Under the pieces are notes generated by a model. It did no database searches and was not told the origin of the DNA. It was given only the letters and a program-made list of their open reading frames with translations. A stretch of 64,000 bases of DNA from Ectopseudomonas toyotomiensis. Lineage in GTDB: Bacteria > Pseudomonadota > Gammaproteobacteria > Pseudomonadales > Pseudomonadaceae. Within the stretch, counting starts at the first letter, position 1. Each line of letters starts with the position of its first letter. Positions 54,676 through 63,946 of the stretch are shown here, in pieces. The position numbers and the translations under genes were made by a program. The stretch is taken from the NCBI RefSeq assembly GCF_900115695.1, contig NZ_FOXK01000008.1, positions 62,001-126,000 of the forward strand, read 5' to 3'.

Positions 54676-55080
54676 ATGATCCGTTGCAAGCGGGTTTATC
54701 TCGATGCCCAGGCCGGCGACGGCCAACGCATACTGGTCGACCGACTATGGCCAAGGGGCCTGTCCAGGGACGCCTTGGCATTCGATGAATGGCTACCCGA
54801 AGTCGCACCCTCTACCGAACTGCGCAAGGCCTTCGCTCACCGCGTCGAAGCCTTCGATGATTTCAGTGCGGCCTACCGCCGTGAGCTGGCTGGCCACCCC
54901 GAACATTGGCAGCCTCTGCTGCATTGGGCGGCGGGTGGCACGCTGACGCTGCTCTACGCCGCACGCGATGAGGTGCACAACAACGCAAGGGTTCTGGCGG
55001 AGTTCCTCGAAGAGGAGCTGCAGCGATACGATTCGCCCAGTTCACCTGTGTGCTACCAGGGCGAATTCGACGGCAATTGA
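54676..55080 (+). CDS. DUF488-family protein
   Basis: 134 residues from ATG 54676 (GGAGG upstream). Family signature RVYLDAQAGDGQRILVDRLWPRG (first part RVYLDAQ, then RILVDRLWPRG) and the C-terminal LLYAARDEVHNNARVLAEFL. These small cytoplasmic proteins are common in Pseudomonas and their biochemical role is unknown. Single-gene unit. Confidence 0.88.
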   Translation: MIRCKRVYLDAQAGDGQRILVDRLWPRGLSRDALAFDEWLPEVAPSTELRKAFAHRVEAFDDFSAAYRRELAGHPEHWQPLLHWAAGGTLTLLYAARDEVHNNARVLAEFLEEELQRYDSPSSPVCYQGEFDGN

Positions 55081-55363
55081 CCGTACAGGAGTGACAGGCT
55101 AGCCTTCGTACTTTCGCGACATATTCGAACCTGCTTCCATGACCATCCCCGCGCATTGCCTCTACGACTTCGCCAGCGCCGCCTGCCGCGCCGCTGCCGA
55201 TGGCTGCGCGCCACCACCAGCCTGTCACGCCGGCACTCCACCGCCGCCGGCCTCCGTCCAAGCGGGCTAACCCCGCCCTTCCTCGCTCCGTTTCATCGGC
55301 CTTGCCGAGACGTGTCTTCGCGCGCGTGCGGAGCTCATACGGATTTTCGACAGGTGTTCCATC

Positions 55364-56239
55364 ATGTGTTTCGATTCAAGCTCTCTGCGCACCTATGGCG
55401 CGACCGCTCTGTTCGTATTGCTCTGGTCCGGTGGTGCAATCTTCGCTCGCCTGGGCCTGGACCATGCCTCACCCTGTGCCTTTCTGGTCCTGCGTTTTGC
55501 TCTCGCCTTTGCAGCGCTGGTGCTGATCGCCAGTTGTTCCGGGGTCTGGCTACCCGAACGCGACTTGCGCTGGCCAACCGCCAAGGCCGGCCTGCTGATG
55601 ATCGGCGGTTACAGCATCTGCTACATGCTGGCGTTGGCCAAAGGCATCACCCCCGGTGTACTGGCGACGGTGCTCGGCGTACAACCCATCCTGACCCTCA
55701 TGCTGCTGGAGCGGCGCGCCTCGCTGCTGCGTGTGCTCGGTTTGCTGCTGGCGCTGGCCGGGCTGGCAATAATAGTCGCGGGCAGTTTGCTGAGCAGTGC
55801 CATGCCACTGTCCGGTATGGCGCTGACTCTTGGTGCCCTGCTCTGCATCACTTGCGGCACCATCGCCCAGAAAAACCTGCGACAGACGCCCATGCGCGCT
55901 CTGCCACTGCAGTACGGCCTCTGCCTGCTGGCTAGCCTGATACTGCTACCCAGCCAGGAGTGGCAGGTGCGTTTTGACGTCGGGCTGATCGTGCCGCTGC
56001 TGTGGATGGGACTGGTGATTTCGGTGGGCGCACAGTTACTGTTGTACCGGCTGATCCAGACCGGCAACCTGGTCAATGTCACCAGCCTGTTCTATCTGGT
56101 TCCGGTGACGACAGCGCTGCTCGACTACCTGCTGCTGGGGAACCGTCTTGCGACCAGTGCTCTGGCCGGAATGGTCGCGATCCTGCTCGGCCTGGCCCTG
56201 GTCTTTCGCTTCGCCCCTCAGCTGGAACGGGTCGGATAG
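55364..56239 (+). CDS. EamA/DMT-family transporter
   Basis: 291 residues, ten predicted helices. EamA repeats begin with LLWSGGAIFARLGLDHASPC and CITCGTIAQKNLRQTPM. It probably exports an amino acid or similar metabolite. The 283-bp gap upstream holds a 43-codon Pro/Cys-rich ORF (55140-55271) that could be a leader or noise. The next gene, leucine dehydrogenase, converges 3 bp away. Confidence 0.9.
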   Translation: MCFDSSSLRTYGATALFVLLWSGGAIFARLGLDHASPCAFLVLRFALAFAALVLIASCSGVWLPERDLRWPTAKAGLLMIGGYSICYMLALAKGITPGVLATVLGVQPILTLMLLERRASLLRVLGLLLALAGLAIIVAGSLLSSAMPLSGMALTLGALLCITCGTIAQKNLRQTPMRALPLQYGLCLLASLILLPSQEWQVRFDVGLIVPLLWMGLVISVGAQLLLYRLIQTGNLVNVTSLFYLVPVTTALLDYLLLGNRLATSALAGMVAILLGLALVFRFAPQLERVG

Positions 56240-56242
56240 CCG

Positions 56243-57265
56243 CTAGGTGCGATAGAGCAGGCTCTCTGCCAGATAGTCGGCGACTCGCGCCGGGGAACGT
56301 TTTTCAGCCTGAGCATGGGCATAGACCTCGGTCAGACGCCGGCTGATCTGCGCCAGGTGCGCGGTGATCGCCGGTAGTTCTTCACCGCGATGACGCAGTG
56401 CCACATAGATCAGCCCTCCGGCATTGAGCACGTAATCCGGCGCGTAGAGAATCCCGCGAGCTTCCAGCTGGTCGGCTACTTCGGGGCTGGCCAGCTGATT
56501 GTTGGCAGCCCCTGCCACCGCTGCGCAGCGCAGGTGAGCGACCGTCTGCGCATTCAGCACACCACCTAGGCCACAGGGCGCGAGAATGTCGCAGGGCGTG
56601 GTGAGCAGCGCATCGCTGGTAATCGGGTGCGCCCCCAGTTGCTCGACGGCCAGTTGCACACGCCCGGCATCGAGGTCGCTGACCAGCAGTTCGACGCCAG
56701 CGGCATGCAGCGCTTCGGCCAGGGCGAAGCCGACATTGCCCAGACCCTGAATGGCGACCCGCAGTCCCTCCAGATCGTCGCTGCCAAGGCGCGCCTGGGC
56801 GGTGGCGCGAATGCCCGCGAATACGCCCAAGGCGGTGTGCGGTGACGGATCACCCTCGCTGGTCGTGCTGGTTGCGTGATTGGTGTACTGGGCGATGCAG
56901 TCCATATCGGCACTGGAGGTGCCGCTGTCGATGGCGGTGATGTAGCGTCCATTGAGGGTTTCGATAAAACGCCCGAAGGCTTCGAACAGCGCAGCTCGGC
57001 TCTGCAGATGCGGCGGACGGATGATCACCGCCTTGCCGCCACCGTGATCGATACCGGCCAGCGCTGCCTTGTAGCTCATGCCCTGAGCCAGACGGATGGC
57101 ATCGCCAATGGCGCTATGTTCATCGGCATAGGGCAGGTAACGACAGCCGCCGAGTGCTGGCCCGAAGCGGGTGTTGTGAATGGCGATAACGGCCTTGAGA
57201 CCGCTGGCCGGATCCTCGGCCAGGTGCAGGGCCTCGAGGCGGGCGGCTTCCATCATGCTGAACAT
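56243..57265 (-). CDS. ldh: Leucine dehydrogenase (Glu/Leu/Phe/Val family)
   Basis: 340 residues with GGGAG 7 nt before ATG 57265. Substrate-binding K66 (GMSYKAALAG) and catalytic K78 (GIDHGGGKAVI) match K68 and K80 of Bacillus leucine dehydrogenase. The NAD-binding site is GLGNVG near 178. It interconverts branched-chain amino acids and 2-oxo acids with NAD, as in leucine catabolism. The symbol ldh is used by analogy. Convergent with the EamA gene. Confidence 0.9.
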   Translation of the reverse strand: MFSMMEAARLEALHLAEDPASGLKAVIAIHNTRFGPALGGCRYLPYADEHSAIGDAIRLAQGMSYKAALAGIDHGGGKAVIIRPPHLQSRAALFEAFGRFIETLNGRYITAIDSGTSSADMDCIAQYTNHATSTTSEGDPSPHTALGVFAGIRATAQARLGSDDLEGLRVAIQGLGNVGFALAEALHAAGVELLVSDLDAGRVQLAVEQLGAHPITSDALLTTPCDILAPCGLGGVLNAQTVAHLRCAAVAGAANNQLASPEVADQLEARGILYAPDYVLNAGGLIYVALRHRGEELPAITAHLAQISRRLTEVYAHAQAEKRSPARVADYLAESLLYRT

Positions 57266-57365
57266 GGGCGAGCTCCCGATCGGATTTCAGGCCTCAGTAT
57301 AGGAGAGCCACACTGGACGACGACCTTGTCAGGGACTACAAAAGCACAATCCAGTGGAGAATGCG

Positions 57366-58169
57366 ATGAACCCACGCCAAGCCTGCCTGCAGTGCCTGCA
57401 ACGCGATCCACCCGCCCTGTTCGAGGCGGCGCTGTGGATCGCCGCCGAACACGATGATCAGCTCCAGCCCGCGCAGATCATGAGCGACCTGCACAGCCTG
57501 CTTCTACAGGTCAGCGCTGGACTACCCGCCCTGCCCGCTCGCGAACTGGCCCAGCCGCTGCTGCGCCGACTTGCCGAGCTCGATTTTCAAGAAGACGACG
57601 AAGGCGTGACACGTCCATGCCATGCCCTGCTGCCTGAAGTGCTACGCCGCCGACGCGGCCAGCCGCTGACCCTGGCTTTGATTGCGCTGGAAGTGGCGCG
57701 TCGCCTGGACATTCCACTACAGGGCGTGAATTTCCCTGGTCATTTCATGCTCCGTGTACCTGGCGCCGATCACCTGCTCGACCCTTGCGGTGGGCGCCGC
57801 CTGTACACCCGCGACTGCCGTGACCAGCTCTATCGCCAGCTCGGCCCGGATGTCGAACTCAGCGCTGTGCACCTGCAGACCGCCGACGCCACCGACATAC
57901 TACGACGCCTGTCGCGCAATCTGCGCCTGCTGCATATGCAGCATGATGCCCCGGAAGCAGCCCTCAAGGATGCCGAGCGTGTCCTGCAACTCGGCCCGCC
58001 GAACCTGGTCGATCACCTGGCTCGCGCGGATGTCTATCGGCAGCTGGATTGCCCACAGGGTGAGCGCTATGACCTTGAGCACGCGCTGCTGTTCTGTGAG
58101 GAGGAGGGTCTGCGCCTGCAGTTGAGCCAGCGTTTGCGCAACCTGGCACGTGTGCCGGCGGTGCATTGA
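57366..58169 (+). CDS. SirB1/transglutaminase-like family protein
   Basis: 267 residues from ATG 57366 with GGAG 7 nt upstream. Central transglutaminase-like core (EVLRRRRGQPLTLALIALEVARRL, then GVNFPGHFMLRV and DPCGGRRLY; the first is split by position about 95-120) and a C-terminal TPR-like helical part (RVLQLGPPNLVDHLARADVYRQL). The Cys, His and Asp of a transglutaminase triad are not all clear, so it may be a non-catalytic relative. Role unknown. Confidence 0.82.
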   Translation: MNPRQACLQCLQRDPPALFEAALWIAAEHDDQLQPAQIMSDLHSLLLQVSAGLPALPARELAQPLLRRLAELDFQEDDEGVTRPCHALLPEVLRRRRGQPLTLALIALEVARRLDIPLQGVNFPGHFMLRVPGADHLLDPCGGRRLYTRDCRDQLYRQLGPDVELSAVHLQTADATDILRRLSRNLRLLHMQHDAPEAALKDAERVLQLGPPNLVDHLARADVYRQLDCPQGERYDLEHALLFCEEEGLRLQLSQRLRNLARVPAVH

Positions 58170-58203
58170 AGCTGCAGACCAGGCGACTCGGACGAGCGAG
58201 ATA

Positions 58204-58560
58204 TCAGGCGGATGCCGCCAGGCTGTGAAAACTGAAGTAGTAACGCAGCGCGTCGATCATCTCGACGTAGTCGGCAGGCGGTGCGACCAGAGCGAACCCG
58301 GAGTCATAGATGCCAGGCGTGACATCTTCACGGCACCACTGGCAGTTGGCGGAGAAGTCGATGAAATGCATGCCATGCTGGCCTGGAATCTTCAGGCGCA
58401 TGTCGAAGCGTGCGCCCACCAGCATCGGCAACTGACTGATCAGCATCAGACCGTCGAGAGAGACATTGCCGATGGAACCCATCGGTTTGTCGGTGATGCG
58501 ATTGAACACCTTCAGGTAGTAGGGCAACTGATGGCGTTCGATTCGGCGCTGGCTACGCAT
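58204..58560 (-). CDS. PilZ-domain c-di-GMP-binding protein
   Basis: 118 residues. The PilZ binding motifs are present: an arginine pair R5-x3-R9 at the N-terminus (QRRIER) and NVSLDG later, matching D/NxSxxG. Stand-alone PilZ domains bind c-di-GMP and switch motility, exopolysaccharide or other output. Together with the truncated GGDEF-EAL gene it shows c-di-GMP signalling on both ends of the window, although the two are unlinked. Confidence 0.87.
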   Translation of the reverse strand: MRSQRRIERHQLPYYLKVFNRITDKPMGSIGNVSLDGLMLISQLPMLVGARFDMRLKIPGQHGMHFIDFSANCQWCREDVTPGIYDSGFALVAPPADYVEMIDALRYYFSFHSLAASA

Positions 58561-58619
58561 AGTGGCAAATCGCTACAAAGGGACTTGAGTATGGCCCTAC
58601 TACGGCCACTTAACCACCC

Positions 58620-59042
58620 TCAAGAACAGCGTTGGGCTATCCGCTCGCGCAGCTGGCGACGAGCGGTGTCGGTTTCTTCATCACTGTAGTAGATGCGCTC
58701 GCCGCCGGCGTCTTCGCGATAGTAGCGAAAGCCCTCCGGCATCTGCGCCAGGTGTCGGCGCAGCTCACGACATTCACTGGCCCGCTCTTCGCGCTGCGCA
58801 GCTGCTGTCGCTGCAGCCTGCTGTTGTTCTTCACGCCGGGCATCGTAGAAACGCTGACGGCGCTCTTCACGCTCACGCGTATGTTCGTCGCGCTCGATCA
58901 CCTGCGGCCTGACCTGCACGGTTTCAGCCCCGGCAACGGGCCTTTGGCCAAAATGCACCCGCCCCTGCTCGTCCGTCCAGCGATAGATTTCCGCCGTCGC
59001 CAGCGTGGGCAGCAATGCAGCGATCAACAACCAGTGACGCAT
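58620..59042 (-). CDS. Exported DUF4124-type protein
   Basis: 140 residues from ATG 59042, with GGAGG six bases upstream; the ATG two codons earlier is too close to that site. Signal peptide (MRHWLLIAALLPTLATA), then the short DUF4124 strand pair (EIYRWTDEQGRVHFGQRP) and a long charged coiled-coil-like region. Periplasmic, function unknown, with a Cys at the last but one residue. Confidence 0.8.
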   Translation of the reverse strand: MRHWLLIAALLPTLATAEIYRWTDEQGRVHFGQRPVAGAETVQVRPQVIERDEHTREREERRQRFYDARREEQQQAAATAAAQREERASECRELRRHLAQMPEGFRYYREDAGGERIYYSDEETDTARRQLRERIAQRCS

Positions 59043-59116
59043 GTTCATCCTCCGTGAGAGACATACGCCAGCTTATACCGCACCGCGTCGCCGAGGAACG
59101 CCGGACGACCGAAGGC

Positions 59117-59491
59117 TCAGAGTGTGGCCGGACTGACCTTGGCCGCCGGCGCCGGGCTGTGATGCCCCAACTGCTCCAGCGTCTGCAGACGCGCGCGGGC
59201 GCGGTAGGCGTACTCGCTGGCCGGATAGCGCGTGATGATGAACTGGTAGGTCTGCGCGGCATCGACGAACAGGCTCTCGCGCTCCAGGCATTGACCGCGC
59301 AGCAGGGAAATCTCCGGCTGCAGATAATTGCGTGAGCGGCTCTTGCGCTCGGCCTGCGACAGCTCCAGCGCGACACGGGCGCAATCACCTTCGTTGTAGG
59401 CGCGATAGGCATTGTTCAGATGATGGTCGAGCGAGACACGGGTGCAACCCGCAGCCACCAGGGCCACGGCCAGAATGATCAGGGTACGCAT
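59117..59491 (-). CDS. Predicted lipoprotein with TPR-like repeat
   Basis: 124 residues from ATG 59491. Lipobox VAAGC with the acceptor cysteine at residue 16, so it should be lipidated. The mature part is helical and TPR-like (NNAYRAYNEGDCARVALELS; ESLFVDAAQTYQFIITRYP). Probably an envelope assembly or tethering factor. Start chosen at the lipobox signal; the frame continues upstream but without a site. Confidence 0.78.
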   Translation of the reverse strand: MRTLIILAVALVAAGCTRVSLDHHLNNAYRAYNEGDCARVALELSQAERKSRSRNYLQPEISLLRGQCLERESLFVDAAQTYQFIITRYPASEYAYRARARLQTLEQLGHHSPAPAAKVSPATL

Positions 59492-59664
59492 GGGTAATTC
59501 CTCCAATGAGCAGTGTATCGACAGCCCAGGCAAAAACTGAACAGCGGCAAGCCAACGACGGTTTTTCTGGCAGCGCCTTGGCATGAGGCCACTGCCTCTC
59601 ATTTTATCGACGCCAGCGCCACGACCGCTCGACCTCTCCAACCAGCGCTAAATCCCCGTCTGCG

Positions 59665-59706
59665 CTGACCCACATCAATGCCGTTCAGCGCAACAGGGTC
59701 TGTAAT
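59665..59706 (+). promoter_or_regulatory. Anr-type promoter of the universal stress protein gene
   Basis: An Anr box CTGAC-CCAC-ATCAA (59665-59678) matches TTGAC-N4-ATCAA in nine of ten fixed positions. Placing its centre (59671.5) at -41.5 predicts the transcription start near 59713, and TGTAAT lies exactly at 59701-59706 as the -10. The leader to ATG 59738 is about 25 nt. Confidence 0.7.
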
Positions 59707-59737
59707 GCAGATACAGACTCCAGGCGAGGACGCTGCC

Positions 59738-60646
59738 ATGAAACTGCAACGACTGTTGGTCGTCATCGACGCCGAACACCAGCAACAACCCGCCCTGCAA
59801 CGCGCAGCCGATGTGGCCCGCAAGACCGGCGCCGAATTGCACCTGTTGCAGATCGAATACCACCCAAGCCTGGAAGGCGGCCTGCTGGACAGCCATCTGC
59901 TCAACCGCGCCCGGGAAGCCATCCTGCGACAAAGCCAGGAGGCCCTGCGTGCCAGCGTCGCTCACCTGAGCGATGAAGGATTCAAGATCGAAGTGGATGT
60001 ACGCTGGGGCAAACGCCGTCATGAAGAGATCCTCGCCCGCGTCGCGGTGCTGCAACCGGACATCCTGTTCAAATCGACCCACCCCAGCAGTGCGCTGCGC
60101 CGCCTGTTGTTCAGTGATACCAGTTGGCAGCTGATTCGTCGCAGCCCGGTGCCGCTGTGGCTGGTACACGACGCCGAGCCCCATGGTCAAAGCCTGTGCG
60201 CTGCACTCGACCCGCTGCACAGCGCGGACAAACCTGCCGCCCTCGATCATCAGTTGATTGATGCCAGCCAGACCCTGCAGGCCGAGCTCGGCTTACAAGC
60301 GGAATATGTGCACGCACAAGCGCCTCTGCCGCGTTCGCTGCTGTTCGACGCCGAGGTAGCGCAGGAATATGAAGACTACGTGACCCAGTGTAGCCGCGAG
60401 CACCGCGAAGCCTTCGACAAGCTGATCGCCCAGCACGCCATCGATAGAGCACAGGCCCACCTGCTGGACGGTTTTGCCGAGGAAGTCATCCCGCGTTTCG
60501 TGCGTGAGCACAATATCGGCCTATTGGTGATGGGTGCCATCGCCCGTGGCCATCTGGACAGCCTGCTGATCGGCCATACCGCAGAACGGGTGCTGGAACG
60601 TGTCGAGTGCGATCTGCTGGTGATCAAACCGCACGGCAAAGGGTAG
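59738..60646 (+). CDS. Tandem universal stress protein (two Usp domains)
   Basis: 302 residues from ATG 59738 (GAGGA upstream). Two UspA folds in series: domain 1 starts KLQRLLVVIDAEHQQ, domain 2 ends GLLVMGAIARGHLDSLLIGHTAERVLERVECDLLVI (given here in parts: LLVMGAIARGHL, then GHTAERVL). Only the second has a G-x2-G-x-S/T-like ATP-site remnant. Usp proteins of this tandem type in P. aeruginosa are induced without oxygen; the Anr promoter upstream agrees. It lies next to pykA, as in P. aeruginosa. Confidence 0.92.
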   Translation: MKLQRLLVVIDAEHQQQPALQRAADVARKTGAELHLLQIEYHPSLEGGLLDSHLLNRAREAILRQSQEALRASVAHLSDEGFKIEVDVRWGKRRHEEILARVAVLQPDILFKSTHPSSALRRLLFSDTSWQLIRRSPVPLWLVHDAEPHGQSLCAALDPLHSADKPAALDHQLIDASQTLQAELGLQAEYVHAQAPLPRSLLFDAEVAQEYEDYVTQCSREHREAFDKLIAQHAIDRAQAHLLDGFAEEVIPRFVREHNIGLLVMGAIARGHLDSLLIGHTAERVLERVECDLLVIKPHGKG

Positions 60647-60717
60647 TGCACAGGAAGAATGACTACAGCCCGGCGCCGTAGTAGCCTCCCGCTCATAGTT
60701 CACTAGGGAGTTCGTGC

Positions 60718-62169
60718 ATGACCTTTCGCCGCACCAAAATCGTCGCCACCCTGGGCCCGGCCAGCAGCTCGCCGGAAGTGCTGGAGCAACTGATCCTCGC
60801 CGGTCTCGACGTGGCCCGTCTGAACTTCTCCCACGGCACGCCGGACGACCACAAGGCGCGCGCCTCTCTGGTTCGCGAGCTGGCCGCCAAGCATGGCCGT
60901 CATGTTGCCCTGCTCGGCGACCTGCAAGGCCCGAAAATCCGTATCGCCAAATTCGAGAACAAGCGTATCGAGCTCAAGGACGGTGACCTGTTCCGCCTCT
61001 CCTCCAGCCACTCGCGTACGGCCGGCACTCAGGAAGTGGTCGGTATCGACTACCCGGCACTGATCCAGGACTGCGATGTCGGTGACGAACTGCTGCTCGA
61101 CGACGGCCGCGTGGTCATGCGCGTCGAACTCAAGGGCGCCGACGAGTTGCACTGCCGCGTACTGATCGGCGGCCCGCTGTCCGACAACAAGGGCATCAAC
61201 CGCCGTGGCGGCGGCCTGACTGCGCCAGCGCTGACCGAGAAAGACAAGGCCGACATCAAGGTCGCCGCCGAGATGGACCTGGATTACCTGGCCGTGTCCT
61301 TCCCACGTGATGCCGCCGACATGGACTACGCCCGTCGCCTGCTCACCGAAGCCGGCGGCACCGCCTGGCTGGTGGCCAAGATTGAACGCGCCGAAGCCGT
61401 GGCCGATGACGAAGCGCTCGACGGCCTGATCCGCGCCAGTGACGCAGTGATGGTCGCCCGTGGCGACCTGGCCGTGGAAATCGGCGACGCCGAGCTGGTC
61501 GGTATCCAGAAAAAGATCATCGCCCACGCCCGTCGCCTGAACAAAGCGGTGATCACCGCCACGCAGATGATGGAGTCGATGATCCACAGCCCGATGCCGA
61601 CCCGCGCCGAAGTCTCCGACGTGGCCAACGCCGCGCTGGACTACACCGATGCGGTGATGCTCTCGGCCGAAAGCGCCGCCGGCGAATACCCGGTCGAAGC
61701 CGTACAGGCCATGGCTCGTGTGTGCCTGGGCGCCGAGAAACACCCGACCAGCAAGCAGTCCAGCCACCGTCTGGGCCGCACCTTCGAGCGCTGCGACGAA
61801 AGCATTGCCCTGGCGACCATGTACACCGCCAACCACTTCCCCGGCGTGAAGGCCATCATCAGCCTCACCGAGAGTGGCTACAGCCCGCTGATCATGTCGC
61901 GCATCCGCTCGTCGATCCCGATCTTCGCCTTCACGCCGCACCGTGAAGCCCAGGCCCGCGTGGCACTGTTCCGTGGCGTCTACACCGTGCCGTTCGACCC
62001 GGCCTCGCTGCCAGCGAACAAGGTCAGCCAGGCGGCGGTGGACGAGTTGCTCAAGCGCGGCGTGGTCGAGCCGGGCGACTGGGTGATCCTGACCAAAGGC
62101 GACAGTTACCACGGCACCGGCGGCACCAACACCATGAAGATCCTCCACGTCGGCGATCCGATGGTGTGA
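60718..62169 (+). CDS. pykA: Pyruvate kinase
   Basis: 483 residues, with AGGGAG before ATG 60718. TIM-barrel with KIVATLGPASSS at the start, LDVARLNFSHG, the catalytic AKIERAEAV lysine, DAVMVARGDLAVEIG for metal and phosphate, and DAVMLSAESAAGEYP. It makes pyruvate and ATP from phosphoenolpyruvate and ADP. The general pattern and neighbourhood (tandem Usp upstream, crotonase downstream) match the PykA of P. aeruginosa. Ends in a clear terminator. Confidence 0.97.
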   Translation: MTFRRTKIVATLGPASSSPEVLEQLILAGLDVARLNFSHGTPDDHKARASLVRELAAKHGRHVALLGDLQGPKIRIAKFENKRIELKDGDLFRLSSSHSRTAGTQEVVGIDYPALIQDCDVGDELLLDDGRVVMRVELKGADELHCRVLIGGPLSDNKGINRRGGGLTAPALTEKDKADIKVAAEMDLDYLAVSFPRDAADMDYARRLLTEAGGTAWLVAKIERAEAVADDEALDGLIRASDAVMVARGDLAVEIGDAELVGIQKKIIAHARRLNKAVITATQMMESMIHSPMPTRAEVSDVANAALDYTDAVMLSAESAAGEYPVEAVQAMARVCLGAEKHPTSKQSSHRLGRTFERCDESIALATMYTANHFPGVKAIISLTESGYSPLIMSRIRSSIPIFAFTPHREAQARVALFRGVYTVPFDPASLPANKVSQAAVDELLKRGVVEPGDWVILTKGDSYHGTGGTNTMKILHVGDPMV

Positions 62170-62184
62170 TCTCCCCGTGAATGC

Positions 62185-62211
62185 AAAAGGCCGCTCATCG
62201 AGCGGCCTTTT
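62185..62211. terminator. Bidirectional terminator after pykA
   Basis: AAAAGGCCGCTC (62185-62196), loop ATC, GAGCGGCCTTTT (62200-62211): a perfect 12-bp stem with A-run and T-run, so it serves both pykA and the convergent ycaC gene. Confidence 0.9.
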
Positions 62212-62230
62212 GCGTTTCAGCAGTCTCGCT

Positions 62231-62845
62231 TCATTTCTGGTTGTAGCTCTGAATCAGGTTGGCGTAAGCCGGCAGGTGGCCGCCAAGAATGCCGCCAAAC
62301 CCTTCAACATCGTTACGCCAGTCACGATGCAGCTCACCACCGACGCTGAACCAGTTGACCAGTTGGGCGCCGGCATGGGCCATGCGTGCCAAGGCGGCAT
62401 CACGCACCGCAGTGTTGAAGGTGCCGGAAGCGTCCGTCACCACGAAGACGTCATAACCGGCTTCCAGTGCCGATAGTGTGGGAAATGCCACACAGACATC
62501 GGTGACCACACCCGCGATGATCAGTTGCTTGCGCCCGGTGGCCTTGATCGCGTTGACGAAGTCCTCGTTGTCCCAGGCGTTGATCTGCCCCGGGCGAGCG
62601 ATGTAGGGCGCATCCGGGAACATGGCCTTGAGCTCCGGCACGATGGGACCATTGGGGCCCGTCTCGAAGCTGGTGGTAAGAATGGTCGGCAGCTTGAAGA
62701 ACTTGGCGATATCGGCCAGCGCCATGACGTTGTTCTTGAACTCGTCGGGCGAATAGTCGCGCACCAGCGAGAGCAGACCCGCCTGGTGATCGATCAACAA
62801 TACGACGGCATCGTCCTTGTCCAAACGCTTGTAAGTGAAAGCCAT
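62231..62845 (-). CDS. ycaC: Isochorismatase-like hydrolase, YcaC type
   Basis: 204 residues from ATG 62845 with AGGAG upstream. Active-site D19 (LLIDHQAG) and C118 (VVTDVCVAF) are present; R84 (IARPGQ) occupies the place of the usual lysine, as in YcaC proteins. A cysteine hydrolase of the isochorismatase superfamily; its substrate is unknown. Divergent from a LysR gene across 191 bp, the likely regulator. Confidence 0.92.
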   Translation of the reverse strand: MAFTYKRLDKDDAVVLLIDHQAGLLSLVRDYSPDEFKNNVMALADIAKFFKLPTILTTSFETGPNGPIVPELKAMFPDAPYIARPGQINAWDNEDFVNAIKATGRKQLIIAGVVTDVCVAFPTLSALEAGYDVFVVTDASGTFNTAVRDAALARMAHAGAQLVNWFSVGGELHRDWRNDVEGFGGILGGHLPAYANLIQSYNQK

Positions 62846-63036
62846 GGGAAAACTCCTGTACGGGTGATGAGGCTGAACCTCGAGACCATTGCGATCTCGA
62901 AGGACGCTCAGCCTAGTGGCCAAGGCCGCTGGCAATCGACCGCGCAGAGGGAAAATAGCTTTTCGAAAAAACCGAACAAAAATCCTCGACGAAGGCATTA
63001 CCCTCGTCCAATCGAATCGGGGGGAGAAGCCCGCAC

Positions 63037-63945
63037 ATGAAGCTTGATCTGCAGGAAATCGAAACCTATCTGCGGGTGGTGGAACTGGGTGGCGTAAGCC
63101 GGGCAGCGGAAGATCTGGCGCTATCCAAGTCGGTGATCAGCAAGCGTTTGAGCGATCTGGAACAACGTCTCGGTAGCAAACTGCTGCACCGCTCGACGCG
63201 CAAGGTCACACCGACCGACACCGGCCTGGCCTTCTACCAGCAGGCCAAGCAGGCACTGCTGGAGCTGAGCGAAGCCGCCGAGGCGGCAGCCTTCAATGAC
63301 AGTGGTCTCTGCGGCCGCCTGAACATGCTGGCACCGATGAGTTTCGGCACGCTCTGGCTGGCGCCGCTGATCGCCGAATTCATGGGCCTGCATCCAAAGC
63401 TTGAAGTCAGCCTGTATCTTGAGGATCGCATCAGCGATTTCGAGCGCGAAGGGTACGACCTCTGCGTACGGATCTCACGCATCGGCGATAGTGCACTGAT
63501 CGCCCGCAGGCTCGCCAGCAGCGCCCGGATACTCTGCGCCAGCCCGGAGTACCTGCAAAGGCAAGGCACGCCGCAACATATCGAAGCGCTGCGTGAACAC
63601 GACTGCATCGGCTACAGCAACGTCGCTTCACGGCAATTCTGGTCCTTCGAAAACGACGATGAGCAAGGCGAACTGGCGAACGTGGCACCACGCGGTCGGT
63701 TTTCCAGCAACAACGGCGAAGTCATGCGCGAACTGGTGCTGGCCGGCCAGGGTCTGGCGCTGCTGCCAAGCTTCCTGGTCCACCAGCATCTGAAAGACGG
63801 CTCGCTGGTCGAGATACTGCCTCAGGCGCGGCCCAAACCTTACTCCATCTATGCCATGTACCCGCGCTCCCGGCGGGCATCACGCAAGGTCGTGGCGCTT
63901 TGCGAGTTTCTCCAGCAGCGCCTGCTCGAACCGCCTTGGGAATAG
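63037..63945 (+). CDS. LysR-family transcriptional regulator
   Basis: 302 residues. LysR helix-turn-helix (TYLRVVELGGVSRAAEDLA, SKSVISKRLSDLEQR) and effector domain (CGRLNMLAPMSFGTLW). The family's CrgA-like subgroup often represses a neighbour that it diverges from; here the neighbour is ycaC. Start at ATG 63037 with GGGGGAG about 10 nt upstream. Confidence 0.92.
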   Translation: MKLDLQEIETYLRVVELGGVSRAAEDLALSKSVISKRLSDLEQRLGSKLLHRSTRKVTPTDTGLAFYQQAKQALLELSEAAEAAAFNDSGLCGRLNMLAPMSFGTLWLAPLIAEFMGLHPKLEVSLYLEDRISDFEREGYDLCVRISRIGDSALIARRLASSARILCASPEYLQRQGTPQHIEALREHDCIGYSNVASRQFWSFENDDEQGELANVAPRGRFSSNNGEVMRELVLAGQGLALLPSFLVHQHLKDGSLVEILPQARPKPYSIYAMYPRSRRASRKVVALCEFLQQRLLEPPWE

Positions 63946-63946
63946 A

